64,000 nt of DNA from Bradyrhizobium sp. AZCC 1721 (GCF_036924715.1 NZ_JAZHSB010000001.1:2657001-2721000); one strand, 5' to 3'; shown: positions 26,544-36,066, numbered from the stretch's first letter. The notes: a model not told the origin generated them from the sequence alone. A program made the numbers and translations.

Positions 26544-27383
26544 TCAGCGTCCTCCCTTGGCGAGGCGAGGGTTGAGCGCGTCGTTGAGGCCTTCGCCGAT
26601 CAGGTTCAGCGCCAGCACCGAAACCAGAATGGCGATGCCGGGGAATACCGTGATCCACCAGGCCTGACGGATCACGGTGCGGCCGGCGCCGACCATGTAG
26701 CCCCACGACATCAGGTTGGGGTCGCCGAGACCGAGAAAGGAGAGCGAGGACTCGAGCAGGATCGCGGTCGCGACCATCAGCGAAGCCAGCACGATGACGG
26801 GCGACAGCGCGTTGGGCAGGATCTCGCGCCAGATGATCCACCAGTTGGTCTGGCCGGTCACGACCGCCGCCTGGACGTATTCGCGCGTGCGCAACGACAG
26901 CACCTCGCCGCGCACCAGCCGTGCCACCGGCGGCCAGCTCACGATGGCAATGGCGGCCACGATCGAGACGATGGACGGTTGCATGATCGCGACGAGCACG
27001 ATCGCCAGCGCAAAGCTCGGAACGGTCTGGAAGAACTCGGTGAACCGCATCAGGGCATCGTCGATCTTGCCGCCGAAATATCCGGCCATCGCGCCGAGCG
27101 GAATGCCGACCGCGAGCGAGGCCAGCGTCGAGATCAGTCCGACCAGCAGCGAGACGCGCGCACCGTAGATGATGCCGGCCATCACGTCGCGGCCGAGCGC
27201 ATCGGTGCCGAGCGGAAAGTTGGCCAGCGTGAACGGCGGCAGGAACGGCCGCTGCACCATGCGCCACGGCGAGGTCGGAAACAGCAGCGGGCCAATCAGG
27301 GCGACAGTCACCGCAACGATGAGGATCGTGATGCCGATCATGCCGCCGGGATTGCGCAACAGCATTCGCGAAACCTGTTTCAT
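26544..27383 (-). CDS. ABC transporter permease (DppC type)
   Basis: A 279-residue inner-membrane protein with an N-terminal helix, then PLGTDALGRDVMAGIIYGARVSLLVG, the DppC/OppC signature, and the EAA loop RGEVLSLRTREYVQAAVVTG. Six membrane helices are expected. Its start overlaps the end of the DppB-type gene by 4 bp (ATGA), and its stop is 2 bp before the ATPase gene, so translation is coupled along the operon. Confidence 0.92.
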   Translation of the reverse strand: MKQVSRMLLRNPGGMIGITILIVAVTVALIGPLLFPTSPWRMVQRPFLPPFTLANFPLGTDALGRDVMAGIIYGARVSLLVGLISTLASLAVGIPLGAMAGYFGGKIDDALMRFTEFFQTVPSFALAIVLVAIMQPSIVSIVAAIAIVSWPPVARLVRGEVLSLRTREYVQAAVVTGQTNWWIIWREILPNALSPVIVLASLMVATAILLESSLSFLGLGDPNLMSWGYMVGAGRTVIRQAWWITVFPGIAILVSVLALNLIGEGLNDALNPRLAKGGR

Positions 27384-28351
27384 GCGGCGAACTCGATGCG
27401 GGGATCGACGGAGCGATAGACGAGGTCCGTGATCAGGTTGAAGGCCAGCACCATGGCCGAGCAGACGACGAAGACGCCGAGCAACAGATTATAGTCGCGC
27501 TGCAGCAGCGCCTCGTACATCAGGCGGCCGATGCCGGGCCAGGCGAACACGGTTTCAGTCAGTACGGCGCCGCCGACCAGAGTGCCAGCCTGCAGGCCGG
27601 CCAGGGTGACGACCGGCAACAGCGCGTTGCGCAGCACGTGACGGCGCTGGATCACGGCATCCGACAGTCCCTTGGCGCGCGCGGTCTTGACGAAGTCGAG
27701 CCGGCTAACCTCCAGCATCGAGGCGCGCGTCATGCGGACGTAGGTCGCCATGAAGAACAGCCCGATCGTCGTCGCCGGCAGGATCAGATGGGCGGCGACG
27801 TCGAGGACATGGGCAAGGCCGGTGTAGCCTGCGCCGACCGTCTCATAACCAAAACTCGGCAGCCAATCCATCGTGACCGAAAACAACAGAATCGCCATCA
27901 ACGCGACCCAGAACAGCGGCGTGGCGTAGAAGATCAGCGCCGCGATCGTAATCGCGGTGTCGGCCCAGGTGCCGGCAAAGCGCGCCGCCAATGCGCCGAA
28001 CAGGATGCCGAACGCGAGCGAGATCGCGAACGCGGTGCCCGTCAGCAACAGCGTCGCCGGCAGGCGATCGAGGATCAGCTTCGAGACCGGCATCTGCTGG
28101 CGGAACGAAAATCCGAGATCGAGGCTGACGATGCCCTTGACATAGAGAAACAGTTGCACCGGTAGCGGCTGATCGAGGCCGAACTTCTCGCGGAGCTGGG
28201 CGATGAAGAGCTGGTCGCCCGCGCCGGCTTCGCCCGCCATCACCACCGCCGGATCGCCCGGCGCCATCCGGATCAGGAAGAAGTTCATGACGACAAGCGC
28301 GAGAAGAACGACGATAGCTTTCGCGATCCGCTGGGCGATGAAGGAGATCAT
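27380..28351 (-). CDS. ABC transporter permease (DppB type)
   Basis: A 323-residue permease starting MISFIAQRIAKA at 28351; the longer in-frame start at 28408 adds a polar tail absent from the family. The N-terminal helix is followed by FFLIRMAPGDPA, the DppB/OppB signature, and the EAA loop TRASMLEVSRLDFVKTARAKGL. It pairs with the DppC-type permease and belongs to the same six-gene unit. Confidence 0.92.
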   Translation of the reverse strand: MISFIAQRIAKAIVVLLALVVMNFFLIRMAPGDPAVVMAGEAGAGDQLFIAQLREKFGLDQPLPVQLFLYVKGIVSLDLGFSFRQQMPVSKLILDRLPATLLLTGTAFAISLAFGILFGALAARFAGTWADTAITIAALIFYATPLFWVALMAILLFSVTMDWLPSFGYETVGAGYTGLAHVLDVAAHLILPATTIGLFFMATYVRMTRASMLEVSRLDFVKTARAKGLSDAVIQRRHVLRNALLPVVTLAGLQAGTLVGGAVLTETVFAWPGIGRLMYEALLQRDYNLLLGVFVVCSAMVLAFNLITDLVYRSVDPRIEFAA

Positions 28352-28423
28352 GGGCTGTCGCTGGCGTTGGAGACGCGGTGTTCGGGCGTCAGGATTGAAC
28401 CCTGACACCCGATGAGGCGGCGA

Positions 28424-29977
28424 TTACTTCTCGATCCAGGCGTCGCGGAAACCGTCGTTGACGCCGATGCCGGTCGTGATCAGGTTCTTGACGCTGCAGC
28501 GGGTGATGGTCGGGAATTGCAGTTCGAGCATCCATGCCACCGGCACGTCCTCGACGAGGATCTTCTGCGCCTTGGCGTAAATCTCCTCGCGCGCCGCGTC
28601 GGGGAAGGCGACCGCGCCGTCGGCGAACAGCTTGTCGATCTCGGGGTTCGAATAGCCTTCGACATTGTTGAACGGCGACCCCTTGGCGATCTGGCTCGAG
28701 ACATAGTTGCGGCCAACGCCGAGCGCGGGATCGCCGTACTGGTAGAGATAAGTGAACGCGATATCGTAGTCCCACTCGGAGACTTTTTGGTTCCAGCCGG
28801 GGACGTCGGTCGCGATCATCTCGACGTTGATCCCGACGTCTTGCAGGTTCTGGCGGACCATCTCGGCCCAGCGCTGCCACGTCTCGCCATAGGGCAGGGG
28901 CAGCATGCGAACCTTCTCACCCTTATAGCCGGCTTCCTTGAGCAGGGCCTTCGCCTTGGCCGGATCGTGGTCGTATTTCGGCACCGCGTTGGTGTAGTAC
29001 TTGATCGCCGAGCCCGACGGACCGGTCGCGATCTTGCCGAGGCCGTTCCAGACTACGTCCTTGGCCATGTTGCGATCGATCGCAAACATTAGCGCCTGGC
29101 GGAATTTCTTGTTCGCGGTGGGGCCGGAGCGGTTGTTGAGCCAGAGCCAGGAATGCGGGCTGAAGAATTCCCAGCCGGCGCCGGTGACGCATGTGTTCTT
29201 CAACTTGCTCAAGCGCGGCACGTCGAAATTCTCCACCGAGCCGCCCGGCAGCACGTCGACCTTGCCGGTCTCGTAAGCGACCGAACGTGCGGCGGCGTCC
29301 GGAATCACGTGCCAGTAGATCTCGTCGATGTTGGGCTTGCCCTTGACGTGGTAGCTCGGATTCTTGACGAGGCGGATGAACGAGCCCTTCTGCCATTCCC
29401 TAAACATGAAGGGGCCGGTGCCGACGGGGGTGTTGTTGGCCGGATTGGTCTTGAAATCGGTGCCTTCATAGAGGTGCTTCGGGATCATCGGCAGCGAGCC
29501 GACTTCGAAGATGCCGATGAACGGGCCGAACGGCTGCTTCAGGGTGAAGACGACGGTGGATTCGTCCGGCGCTTCCACTTTTTCGAGTTGCGCAAGATTG
29601 CCGCGTGCGCGCGCGTGCGTCTGCTTCAGGAACTCGATCGAGAACAGCACGTCGGCCGAGGTGAACGGCTTGCCGTCATGCCAGGTCACGCCCTTCACGA
29701 GCTTGAACGTGTAGACCTTGCCGTCCTCGCTGACCGACCAGCTTTCGGCGAGGCCGGGCAGGGGATCGAGCTTGGGGCTGTAGCGGAGCAGGCCTTCGTA
29801 GACATTGCCGGCCACCATCTGCGTCGGGCCGTTCTGCACCAGACCCATCATCAGGCTTGGCGGCTCAGGCTGGATCACGGCGTTGATCACGCCGCCTGCT
29901 TTCGGCCCCTCGGCCGCCGCCGCGGTGCTCAGCATGCACATCGCAGCAAAGCTCACCAAAATCTTACGCTTGGACAT
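28424..29977 (-). CDS. ABC transporter substrate-binding protein, family 5 (peptide/nickel type)
   Basis: A 517-residue protein with a signal peptide (MSKRKILVSFAAMCMLSTAAAA). Family-5 landmarks are YEGLLRYSPKLDPLPGLAESW near residue 65, YTFKLVKGVTWHDGKPFTSADVLFS near 90, and VGTGPFMFREW near 186. It lacks a lipobox, so it is soluble in the periplasm. Family-5 proteins bind peptides but also opines, nickel chelates, glutathione and various amides. With the deacetylase gene across the divergent promoter, an acylated amine or amide is a reasonable candidate. Confidence 0.9.
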   Translation of the reverse strand: MSKRKILVSFAAMCMLSTAAAAEGPKAGGVINAVIQPEPPSLMMGLVQNGPTQMVAGNVYEGLLRYSPKLDPLPGLAESWSVSEDGKVYTFKLVKGVTWHDGKPFTSADVLFSIEFLKQTHARARGNLAQLEKVEAPDESTVVFTLKQPFGPFIGIFEVGSLPMIPKHLYEGTDFKTNPANNTPVGTGPFMFREWQKGSFIRLVKNPSYHVKGKPNIDEIYWHVIPDAAARSVAYETGKVDVLPGGSVENFDVPRLSKLKNTCVTGAGWEFFSPHSWLWLNNRSGPTANKKFRQALMFAIDRNMAKDVVWNGLGKIATGPSGSAIKYYTNAVPKYDHDPAKAKALLKEAGYKGEKVRMLPLPYGETWQRWAEMVRQNLQDVGINVEMIATDVPGWNQKVSEWDYDIAFTYLYQYGDPALGVGRNYVSSQIAKGSPFNNVEGYSNPEIDKLFADGAVAFPDAAREEIYAKAQKILVEDVPVAWMLELQFPTITRCSVKNLITTGIGVNDGFRDAWIEK

Positions 29978-30036
29978 CGCAAACCTCGTTTCAAGAAAGG
30001 GTTTTTGGCGCTCTCACTTCGGCGAGGGCGGGTCTG

Positions 30037-30840
30037 TCAGTTGGCAAAGTCGGGATCGGTCCGCTCGAGCATCCGCTTGAAGGCCGCCCATTCGTTGTCG
30101 GGCACGCCATTTGTTTCGATCGCGTCGTAGAAGCTTGCGTATTGGCCGGCCGTCTTGCGGGCGACGGCTGCGGATAGCTCGATGATCTCAGCGCCCGATG
30201 ACTGGATTGCCAGTTGGGCGCGGCAGGAGCGCTCCAGATTGTGCATCAGCTTGAAGGCCTCGGCGACGGAGCGCCCGCAGGTCAGCAGGCCGTGATTGCG
30301 CAACACCATTACGAACTTGTCGCCGAGATCGGCGACCAGGCGCGATCGCTCGTCGAGATCGAGCGCGATGCCTTCATAGTCGTGATAGGCGAGGCAATCA
30401 GTAAACTGCAGCGACCATTGATTAAGCGGCAGCAGCCCCTGCTTCTGGCAGGCAACGGCGATGCCCGCAACCGTGTGCGTGTGCAGGACGCAGATCGCAT
30501 CATGCCGCGCGGAGTGGATCGCACTGTGAATCGTAAAGCCTGCCGGGTTGATGCCGAGCTCCATGGGGTCATCGATGACGTTCCCGTCGAGATCGACCGT
30601 CACCAGGTTGGACGCCGTCACTTCCTCGAAACGCAGGCCGTAGGGGTTGATGAGAAAGCGGTCTTGCCGGCCCGGAAGGCGGACGGAGATGTGGGTGTAG
30701 ATGCTGTCGTCGAGACCGAGCCGGTGAATCAGCCGGTAGGCCGCCGCGAGGTCGATCCGGATTTGCAGGGTCTGGTCATCTACCGCCGGCCAGGCCTTCG
30801 CGGTGTGGTGGGCTGCGCTTGTCATTTCCGCCTTATCCAT
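30037..30840 (-). CDS. Class II aldolase/adducin-family protein
   Basis: A 267-residue protein with the class II aldolase fold. It has THISVRLPGRQDRFLINPYGLRFEEVTASNLVTVD (about residues 45-80; broken up here only by motif), HSAIHSARHDAICVLHTHT with the metal-binding His pair near 115-122, and VLRNHGLLTCG with the third His near 190. The family includes aldolases and decarboxylases and also bacterial adducin-like proteins that lack a known activity. It is first in the six-gene unit with the ABC importer and GhrA-like reductase. Confidence 0.85.
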   Translation of the reverse strand: MDKAEMTSAAHHTAKAWPAVDDQTLQIRIDLAAAYRLIHRLGLDDSIYTHISVRLPGRQDRFLINPYGLRFEEVTASNLVTVDLDGNVIDDPMELGINPAGFTIHSAIHSARHDAICVLHTHTVAGIAVACQKQGLLPLNQWSLQFTDCLAYHDYEGIALDLDERSRLVADLGDKFVMVLRNHGLLTCGRSVAEAFKLMHNLERSCRAQLAIQSSGAEIIELSAAVARKTAGQYASFYDAIETNGVPDNEWAAFKRMLERTDPDFAN

Positions 30841-30892
30841 TTTTCAACTTTTTCAGCTTGCGTGCGGCGCAGCATCTGGGCAAGATTAAAGT

Positions 30893-30905
30893 GTCGACAA
30901 TCGAC
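30893..30905. promoter_or_regulatory. Candidate operator between aldolase and GntR genes
   Basis: GTCGACAATCGAC is an inverted repeat (GTCGA-N3-TCGAC) in the 103-bp divergent promoter. It is a likely site for the FCD-type regulator at 30944-31690, controlling both directions. Confidence 0.45.
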
Positions 30906-30943
30906 GATTAAAAAATAACCACGGACTGGCGCGGGTTTAGCCG

Positions 30944-31690
30944 ATGCGGCCTATGTCTCTTCCGGTTGGATTACCGGCACTTGCGGACAGCGATCTGGTC
31001 GGCCAGATCGCTAGAATTTTGATGCAGGCCATCGTTCAGGGGCGGCTGCCTCCTGGTTCCAAGGTGGTGGAGGCAGGGGTTGCCCGGGAATTAGGCGTCA
31101 GCCGCGCGCCGGTGCGCGAAGCGGCGCGCCTTCTGGAGAAACAGGGGCTGCTGGTCGCGAGCCCGCGCCGCGGCTTTTTCGTCCGCAAGCTCGAAATCAG
31201 AAACATCGACGAGATCTACGATCTGCGTCTGTGCATCGAACGCCATGCCAGCGTGCTGGCGGCGAAGCGCCTCTCTCCGGAGTCGCGAGATATGTTGCGC
31301 CGGCAAATCGATGTTCTGCACCGGACCGCCGATCTCGACGATCCCGCCCGGCAGGTGGAAGAGGATTATCGCTTTCACCGGCTGATTTTTGAAATCGCGG
31401 ATAACCGCCGCCTGCTGCGGCTGTTCGATGATCTCGCAGCCGAGCTGCGCATGGTCATCGGCCTGATCGGCCGCCTCTATGACGACCCGCACGAGATCGC
31501 GAGGACTCACGAGCCGCTGCTGGCGGCGATCGAAGCCGGTCATCCCGAGCGCATCACGGCGCATGTCGACTACCATATCGGTCACGCCTGGCGCGAAGTC
31601 GGCAGGCTGGTGCGAGAGCTCACGCCGCCGCTCGGCAATCCCACTGAGCCGAGCAGCATCCTGTTTCCAACCAACGGAGTGTCCGTGTGA
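30944..31690 (+). CDS. GntR-family (FCD subfamily) transcriptional regulator
   Basis: A 248-residue regulator. Winged helix at about residues 20-85 with LPPGSKVVEAGVARELGVSRAPVREAARLLEKQG split around the recognition helix, and RRGFFVRKL. FCD domain at about 90-225 with the metal-binding positions in DYRFHRLIFEIADN and HEPLLAAIEAGHPE, plus HVDYHIGHAW. Its stop overlaps the start of the deacetylase gene by 4 bp (GTGA), so the two are translated together. It probably governs the divergent aldolase-ABC operon in response to a metabolite of that pathway. Confidence 0.9.
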   Translation: MRPMSLPVGLPALADSDLVGQIARILMQAIVQGRLPPGSKVVEAGVARELGVSRAPVREAARLLEKQGLLVASPRRGFFVRKLEIRNIDEIYDLRLCIERHASVLAAKRLSPESRDMLRRQIDVLHRTADLDDPARQVEEDYRFHRLIFEIADNRRLLRLFDDLAAELRMVIGLIGRLYDDPHEIARTHEPLLAAIEAGHPERITAHVDYHIGHAWREVGRLVRELTPPLGNPTEPSSILFPTNGVSV

Positions 31691-32712
31691 AGGCCGTCTA
31701 CACCGAACTGCATCGAAGCCACGATCCGCAATTCTTCCTGGTGCGGGGCGTCATCAAACGCACCACCGAGCAGCCCGAGCGTGCCGACCGGTTGCTGGCG
31801 GGGCTTAAGGCCGGCAAGCACAGCCTCGTCGAGCCGACGGTGTTCGGCCAGGGGCCGCGGGCGCGCGTTCACAGCGCGGAATACCTGCGTTTTCTGGAGG
31901 AAGCCTGGGACGCCTGGGTTGCGCTCGGCGATTCCGGCTCGGAGATGATCGCCAACATCCACCCGGTTCGCTACGGCGCCACATACCCAACCCATATCGT
32001 CGGCCGCCTCGGCTGGCACGCGGCGGATACGGCAGCTCCGATAGGCAAGGGCACTTACGCCGCCGCTTGTGCCGCCACCGATGTTGCCACGACCGCGGCG
32101 CAACTCGTCATGGACGGCGAAGACGCTGTCTATGCGCTGTGCCGGCCGCCGGGCCATCACGCCTATGCCGATATGTCGGGCGGCTTCTGTTTCTTCAACA
32201 ACAGCGCGGTGGCAGCGGCGCAGCTTCGGCTGCAGCATGAGCGCGTCGCAATCCTCGATGTCGACGTGCATCACGGCAACGGCACGCAGGGCATCTTCTA
32301 CGAGCGCTCCGATGTGCTGACGGTGTCGATCCACGCCGATCCCGTCTTCTTCTATCCCTTCGTGTGGGGATATGCGCATGAGCGCGGTGCCGGTCCGGGC
32401 CTCGGCGCTAATCTGAACATCCCGCTGCCGAAGGGCACCGGGGATGACGATTACATCAAGGCGCTCGGCGACGCCGAAAAAACCATCCGCGCGTTTGCGC
32501 CCGGCGCGCTGGTGGTGGCCCTCGGCCTCGATGCCTCCGAGCACGATCCGCTCGCCGGTCTTGCGGTGACCACCGCCGGCTTCCGCCGCATCGGCGCCGC
32601 GATCGCGCGGCTCGGCCTGCCGACGGTTTTCGTCCAGGAAGGCGGTTATCTCTCGGATATTCTCGGCGCCAATCTCACCGCTGTGCTCGGCGGCTTCGAG
32701 GAGGCGCGTTAG
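31687..32712 (+). CDS. Acetylpolyamine amidohydrolase-like deacetylase (histone deacetylase family)
   Basis: A 341-residue zinc hydrolase. All catalytic positions of the family are visible: His157/His158 in CRPPGHHAYADMSGGF, zinc ligands Asp193 and His195 in LDVDVHHGNGTQ, Asp282 in GLDASEHDP, and Tyr321 in QEGGYLSD. The layout is close to the Mycoplana acetylpolyamine amidohydrolase, including FLEEAWDAW near residue 69 and FYERSDVL near 204. It removes an acetyl group from an amine, giving free amine and acetate. GTG start overlapping the GntR gene. Its location opposite an ABC importer suggests that the importer brings in an acylated amine. Confidence 0.9.
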   Translation: MKAVYTELHRSHDPQFFLVRGVIKRTTEQPERADRLLAGLKAGKHSLVEPTVFGQGPRARVHSAEYLRFLEEAWDAWVALGDSGSEMIANIHPVRYGATYPTHIVGRLGWHAADTAAPIGKGTYAAACAATDVATTAAQLVMDGEDAVYALCRPPGHHAYADMSGGFCFFNNSAVAAAQLRLQHERVAILDVDVHHGNGTQGIFYERSDVLTVSIHADPVFFYPFVWGYAHERGAGPGLGANLNIPLPKGTGDDDYIKALGDAEKTIRAFAPGALVVALGLDASEHDPLAGLAVTTAGFRRIGAAIARLGLPTVFVQEGGYLSDILGANLTAVLGGFEEAR

Positions 32713-32829
32713 GGCGTGATGAAGTTGTCGATGTAATCCGTCACCCTGAGAGGTGACAGAGACAATTATCGACATTGGCCTGCGGCCGGTTTACGCTTCG
32801 GAAGCGCGACGCAGAGAGGAGAGATCGCA

Positions 32830-33063
32830 ATGCTCTATGCCTTGCTGGCTCTCATGGCACCGCTCTGGAGCAGATCTCGGGATCGGACGGCCGCGCAACG
32901 CGAGGCAACCGATGCATCTGTCTCGCGCCTTCTGGTGTTGGTTGCCACCGTTCTTTTCGTGGTGCTGTCGATTCTCATGGTCGACCTATATCGCGACGAA
33001 TTGCATGCGCTCGGCTTTGCTGGCGGCGCAGAGCGGATCGACGCGATCTTTATGAGCCCGTGA
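32830..33063 (+). CDS. Small hypothetical membrane protein
   Basis: A 77-residue protein with a hydrophobic N-terminus (MLYALLALMAPLW), a polar linker (SRSRDRTAAQREATD) and one clear membrane helix (about residues 34-51, LLVLVATVLFVVLSILMV). GAGAGGAGA lies at good distance before the ATG. I do not recognise the family. It is convergent with the Mrp gene and separate from the deacetylase gene by 117 bp. Confidence 0.6.
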   Translation: MLYALLALMAPLWSRSRDRTAAQREATDASVSRLLVLVATVLFVVLSILMVDLYRDELHALGFAGGAERIDAIFMSP

Positions 33064-33078
33064 GCTGCCGGGCTGCGA

Positions 33079-33948
33079 CTATTCGATGACGATGCGCGGC
33101 GGTGGCCGGTGCGCCGCGCCGGTTACGATCGCGGTCCAGACTTCACGCGCAATACTCACATATTGCTTGGCGTGAACGCCGTCGGGCTCGACGGCGACGA
33201 TCGGTCGGCCATCGTCGGAGGTCTGGCGAATCTGCATATCCAGCGGTATCTCGCCGAGATAGGGAACGCCGCGGCGTTCGGCTTCCGCTCGCGCGCCGCC
33301 GTGGCCGAAGATCGGCGTGACGTGGTTGCAGGTCGGGCAGCAGAAGCTCGACATGTTCTCGATCAGGCCCAGGATCGGAATGCTCACCTTCTGAAACATG
33401 GCGATGCCGCGCCGCGCGTCGATCAGCGCGAGGTCCTGTGGCGTCGAGACGATGATCGCGCCGGCGAGCGGCGCCTGTTGCGCCATGGTGAGCTGCGCGT
33501 CGCCGGTGCCGGGCGGCAGGTCGACGACGAGGATATCGAGGTCGCCCCATGCGACTTCGCGCAGCATCTGCGTGATCGCCGAGATCACCATCGGCCCGCG
33601 CCAGATCATGGCGTTGTCTTCCTCGACCAGAAAGCCGATCGACATCACCTTGACGCCGAACCGCTCCAGCGGCTCCAGCATGCGCGGGCCGAGTTGGCGC
33701 GGCTTGCCGCGCAGTCCGAACAGTTTTTGTTGCGACGGACCGTAGATGTCGGCATCGAGAATGCCGGTCTTCAGTCCGAGCGCCGCGAAGCCGAGCGCGA
33801 GATTGCACGAGGTGGTGGATTTGCCGACGCCGCCCTTGCCGGAGGCGACGGCGATGACGTGCTTGACGCCGGGAATGCCGGCGGCCTTTGACGTCGCGCG
33901 GGCCTTGAGATCTGAAGAGGTGGCGGACACTGGCGGCTCACGATCCAA
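33079..33948 (-). CDS. Mrp/NBP35-type P-loop ATPase, likely Fe-S carrier for formate dehydrogenase
   Basis: A 289-residue protein with the deviant Walker A ASGKGGVGKSTTSCNLAL near residue 35, DADIYGPSQ near 65, DLPPGTGDAQLTM near 141 and the CxxC pair CPTCNHVTPIFG near 204, which carries a transient 4Fe-4S cluster in Mrp/NBP35 proteins. The N-terminal DUF59 domain of housekeeping Mrp is missing. Its start overlaps the polyferredoxin gene end by 11 bp. The pairing with a polyferredoxin and FDH genes suggests a role in loading Fe-S clusters into FDH or its accessory proteins. Confidence 0.88.
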   Translation of the reverse strand: MDREPPVSATSSDLKARATSKAAGIPGVKHVIAVASGKGGVGKSTTSCNLALGFAALGLKTGILDADIYGPSQQKLFGLRGKPRQLGPRMLEPLERFGVKVMSIGFLVEEDNAMIWRGPMVISAITQMLREVAWGDLDILVVDLPPGTGDAQLTMAQQAPLAGAIIVSTPQDLALIDARRGIAMFQKVSIPILGLIENMSSFCCPTCNHVTPIFGHGGARAEAERRGVPYLGEIPLDMQIRQTSDDGRPIVAVEPDGVHAKQYVSIAREVWTAIVTGAAHRPPPRIVIE

Positions 33949-35977
33949 GCGGATCGTCCTTCTTCACTTCGCGCGCGCGCAGATAATCTTCCGTCGACAT
34001 GACCGGCGGGCGTTGCGGCACCGCATGCGGGTCGAAACTCTCGTTCACCACCGCTTCGACGCGGCAATCCGCGCACATCTTGATAACGTCAAGGCGCTTC
34101 GCGTTGGCGCCCTGGAACATCCAGTGCCTCTCGCCGCCGAGCTTGGCCAGCACGCGATCGATCGAGCTCTTGGTGCCGAATGGTTTGCCGCAGGCGATGC
34201 AGTTGAACGGCTCTTCCTCTTTCAGCACGCGCTGCGGCGTGTTCCAGGCCCGGAAGTCGAGACGCGGTTCGATGCTGATGACCTTTTCCGGGCAGGTGGA
34301 TTGGCAGAGCCCGCACTGCACGCAGAGGCTTTCGGTAAAGCGCAGCATCGCGCGATCAGGGTTATCTGATAGCGCGCCAGTCGGGCAGGCGGTGACGCAG
34401 GCATGGCAGAGCGTGCAGCCGTCGACATTCAGGTTCACGGTGCCGAAGGGAGCGCCCGGCGCCAGCGGCACGACCTCGACGGGCGTGGGCGCGGCCAGGT
34501 GCAGCTCGCGAAATGTCGTTTCGAGCACGCCGCGTTTCGCCCCGCGCGGCACAAAGCCGGCCGGCTTTTGCGTTGCTATCCCGCGGGGGGCAGCATCCAG
34601 CATGGCGCGCAGTTGATCCGGATCGTCCGTCTCGATGATCTGGATGATGCCGGCGCCGAAGCCGAGTGCGCTAACGATTCGATCCGACGTCTCGACCGCG
34701 CGGCGAAGTGCCGTGATATCGTGGCGAGGTTTTGCGCGCGTCAGCAGCGCGACGCCGCTACCGCCATAGGCGAAGACGGACGCGATGATCTCCGGTCCGA
34801 CCTGCGTTACTTCGTTGACGCGCAGCGGCAGTACGTCGGCCGGCAAGCCATCGCCGAACCGCGCCAGGGCATCGATGATGTCCTCGCCATGCTCGCCGTC
34901 ATGAAACAAGACCACGGCATCGCTGCCGCCGGCCTTGCGGTAAGTCTGCAGCAGCGTGCGCAGCCGCCGCATCAGCGCGTCCGCGCTCGGCAATGCATAA
35001 GACGCCGCGCCGGTCGGACATACGGAAGCGCAGGAGCCGCAGCCGGCGCAGACATTGGCGTCGATTGCGACGGCGTTCCCGTTCGGCGTGATCGCACCGG
35101 TCGGACAGAGGTCAAGACAGCGCGTGCATCCGGTAATGGACGAGCGCGAATGCGCGCAGAGCGACGGCTCGAAATTGACAAAGCGCGGCTTGTCGAAGGT
35201 GCCGACCAGGCCGCCGGCATCTGCGATCGCGCGCTCGACGGCGGCCTTGTCGCGCGGGTCGGCGCGCAGATAGCCGGGACGCAGTTCATGCGCGGGGAAC
35301 AGCGGTGCGCCACCGGAGAGATCGAGGATCAGATCGCAGGTCGAGGTCGCGCCATTGCGCGACGGCCCGAACACGAGCTTGGCTCGCGAAGAGGGGGATG
35401 GCAGTGCGTAGTCGTCGATCGAAAGCTCGAACTGGCCGAGATGGCCGCGGGCGTTGCGGATCGTGCCTTTGAGCACGGGAAATTCGTTGGTGCGGCGTGG
35501 GATCACATCGCTAGGCTTGGTTAGAAGCACCGTAATGTCCAAACGATCGGCGAGACGCTGCGCCGCCTCGATGGCGATTTCGTCGCGGCCGTAGATCAGT
35601 GCAACGCCGCTACTCTCGAGCGTCACCAGCGAGAGCGGGGGCATTTCTTCGCCCGCCGCAGCAATCAGCGCGGCTGCTTTCGGACCGGCTGCCGCGGCGT
35701 CCTTCGACCAGCCGCCGGTCTCGCGGATGTTGACGAAGTTGAGCTGGGCTTGCGGGGTGTTCTCCGCCACTTCCCGAAACAGCGGCGCTTCCTGGGTGCA
35801 GGCAACCGTAATCGGCGCGCCCTCGGCGAGCGCCTCCTTGAAGCGGTCGAGTTCGAGCCCGCAGAGCTGATTTGCCTGCGTGATCTTGCTCGCGCAGCCA
35901 CGGCCGATCGCATCCGCATCGAGCGGCATGGTCTTCTCGCAACTGCAAATCAGGAGGCGCGACGTCGCCGCACTCAT
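33938..35977 (-). CDS. Polyferredoxin-like protein with four 4Fe-4S motifs (formate dehydrogenase accessory)
   Basis: A 679-residue protein. Four CxxCxxCxxxCP-type motifs are visible: around residues 274-291, 310-320, 521-531 and 552-562. Extra cysteines occur as CSC (11-13), CIAC (593-596) and CADC (635-638). The first 250 residues form a separate domain resembling the CoA-reductase or heterodisulfide-like N-terminus, without Cys motifs. It is cytoplasmic, as no signal peptide is seen. It is divergent from the DUF6505/DUF6352 cassette. It could pass electrons to or from FDH or store clusters for assembly; no activity has been assigned that I know of. Confidence 0.8.
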   Translation of the reverse strand: MSAATSRLLICSCEKTMPLDADAIGRGCASKITQANQLCGLELDRFKEALAEGAPITVACTQEAPLFREVAENTPQAQLNFVNIRETGGWSKDAAAAGPKAAALIAAAGEEMPPLSLVTLESSGVALIYGRDEIAIEAAQRLADRLDITVLLTKPSDVIPRRTNEFPVLKGTIRNARGHLGQFELSIDDYALPSPSSRAKLVFGPSRNGATSTCDLILDLSGGAPLFPAHELRPGYLRADPRDKAAVERAIADAGGLVGTFDKPRFVNFEPSLCAHSRSSITGCTRCLDLCPTGAITPNGNAVAIDANVCAGCGSCASVCPTGAASYALPSADALMRRLRTLLQTYRKAGGSDAVVLFHDGEHGEDIIDALARFGDGLPADVLPLRVNEVTQVGPEIIASVFAYGGSGVALLTRAKPRHDITALRRAVETSDRIVSALGFGAGIIQIIETDDPDQLRAMLDAAPRGIATQKPAGFVPRGAKRGVLETTFRELHLAAPTPVEVVPLAPGAPFGTVNLNVDGCTLCHACVTACPTGALSDNPDRAMLRFTESLCVQCGLCQSTCPEKVISIEPRLDFRAWNTPQRVLKEEEPFNCIACGKPFGTKSSIDRVLAKLGGERHWMFQGANAKRLDVIKMCADCRVEAVVNESFDPHAVPQRPPVMSTEDYLRAREVKKDDPLGS

Positions 35978-36066
35978 TTTGAAATACCTTGAACCCGGAG
36001 CATCAAGCGGGTTGTTGCTTCATCCTACGGTTCTGCGGTAACCGCTCGGACGGATATCTGCAAGAT

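Noticed and set aside
26542..27267. N-terminal extension of the double ATPase frame to 777 residues
   Set aside because: The extra part overlaps the DppC-type permease gene in another frame and lacks protein-like composition; the ATG at 26541 gives a normal two-domain ATPase.
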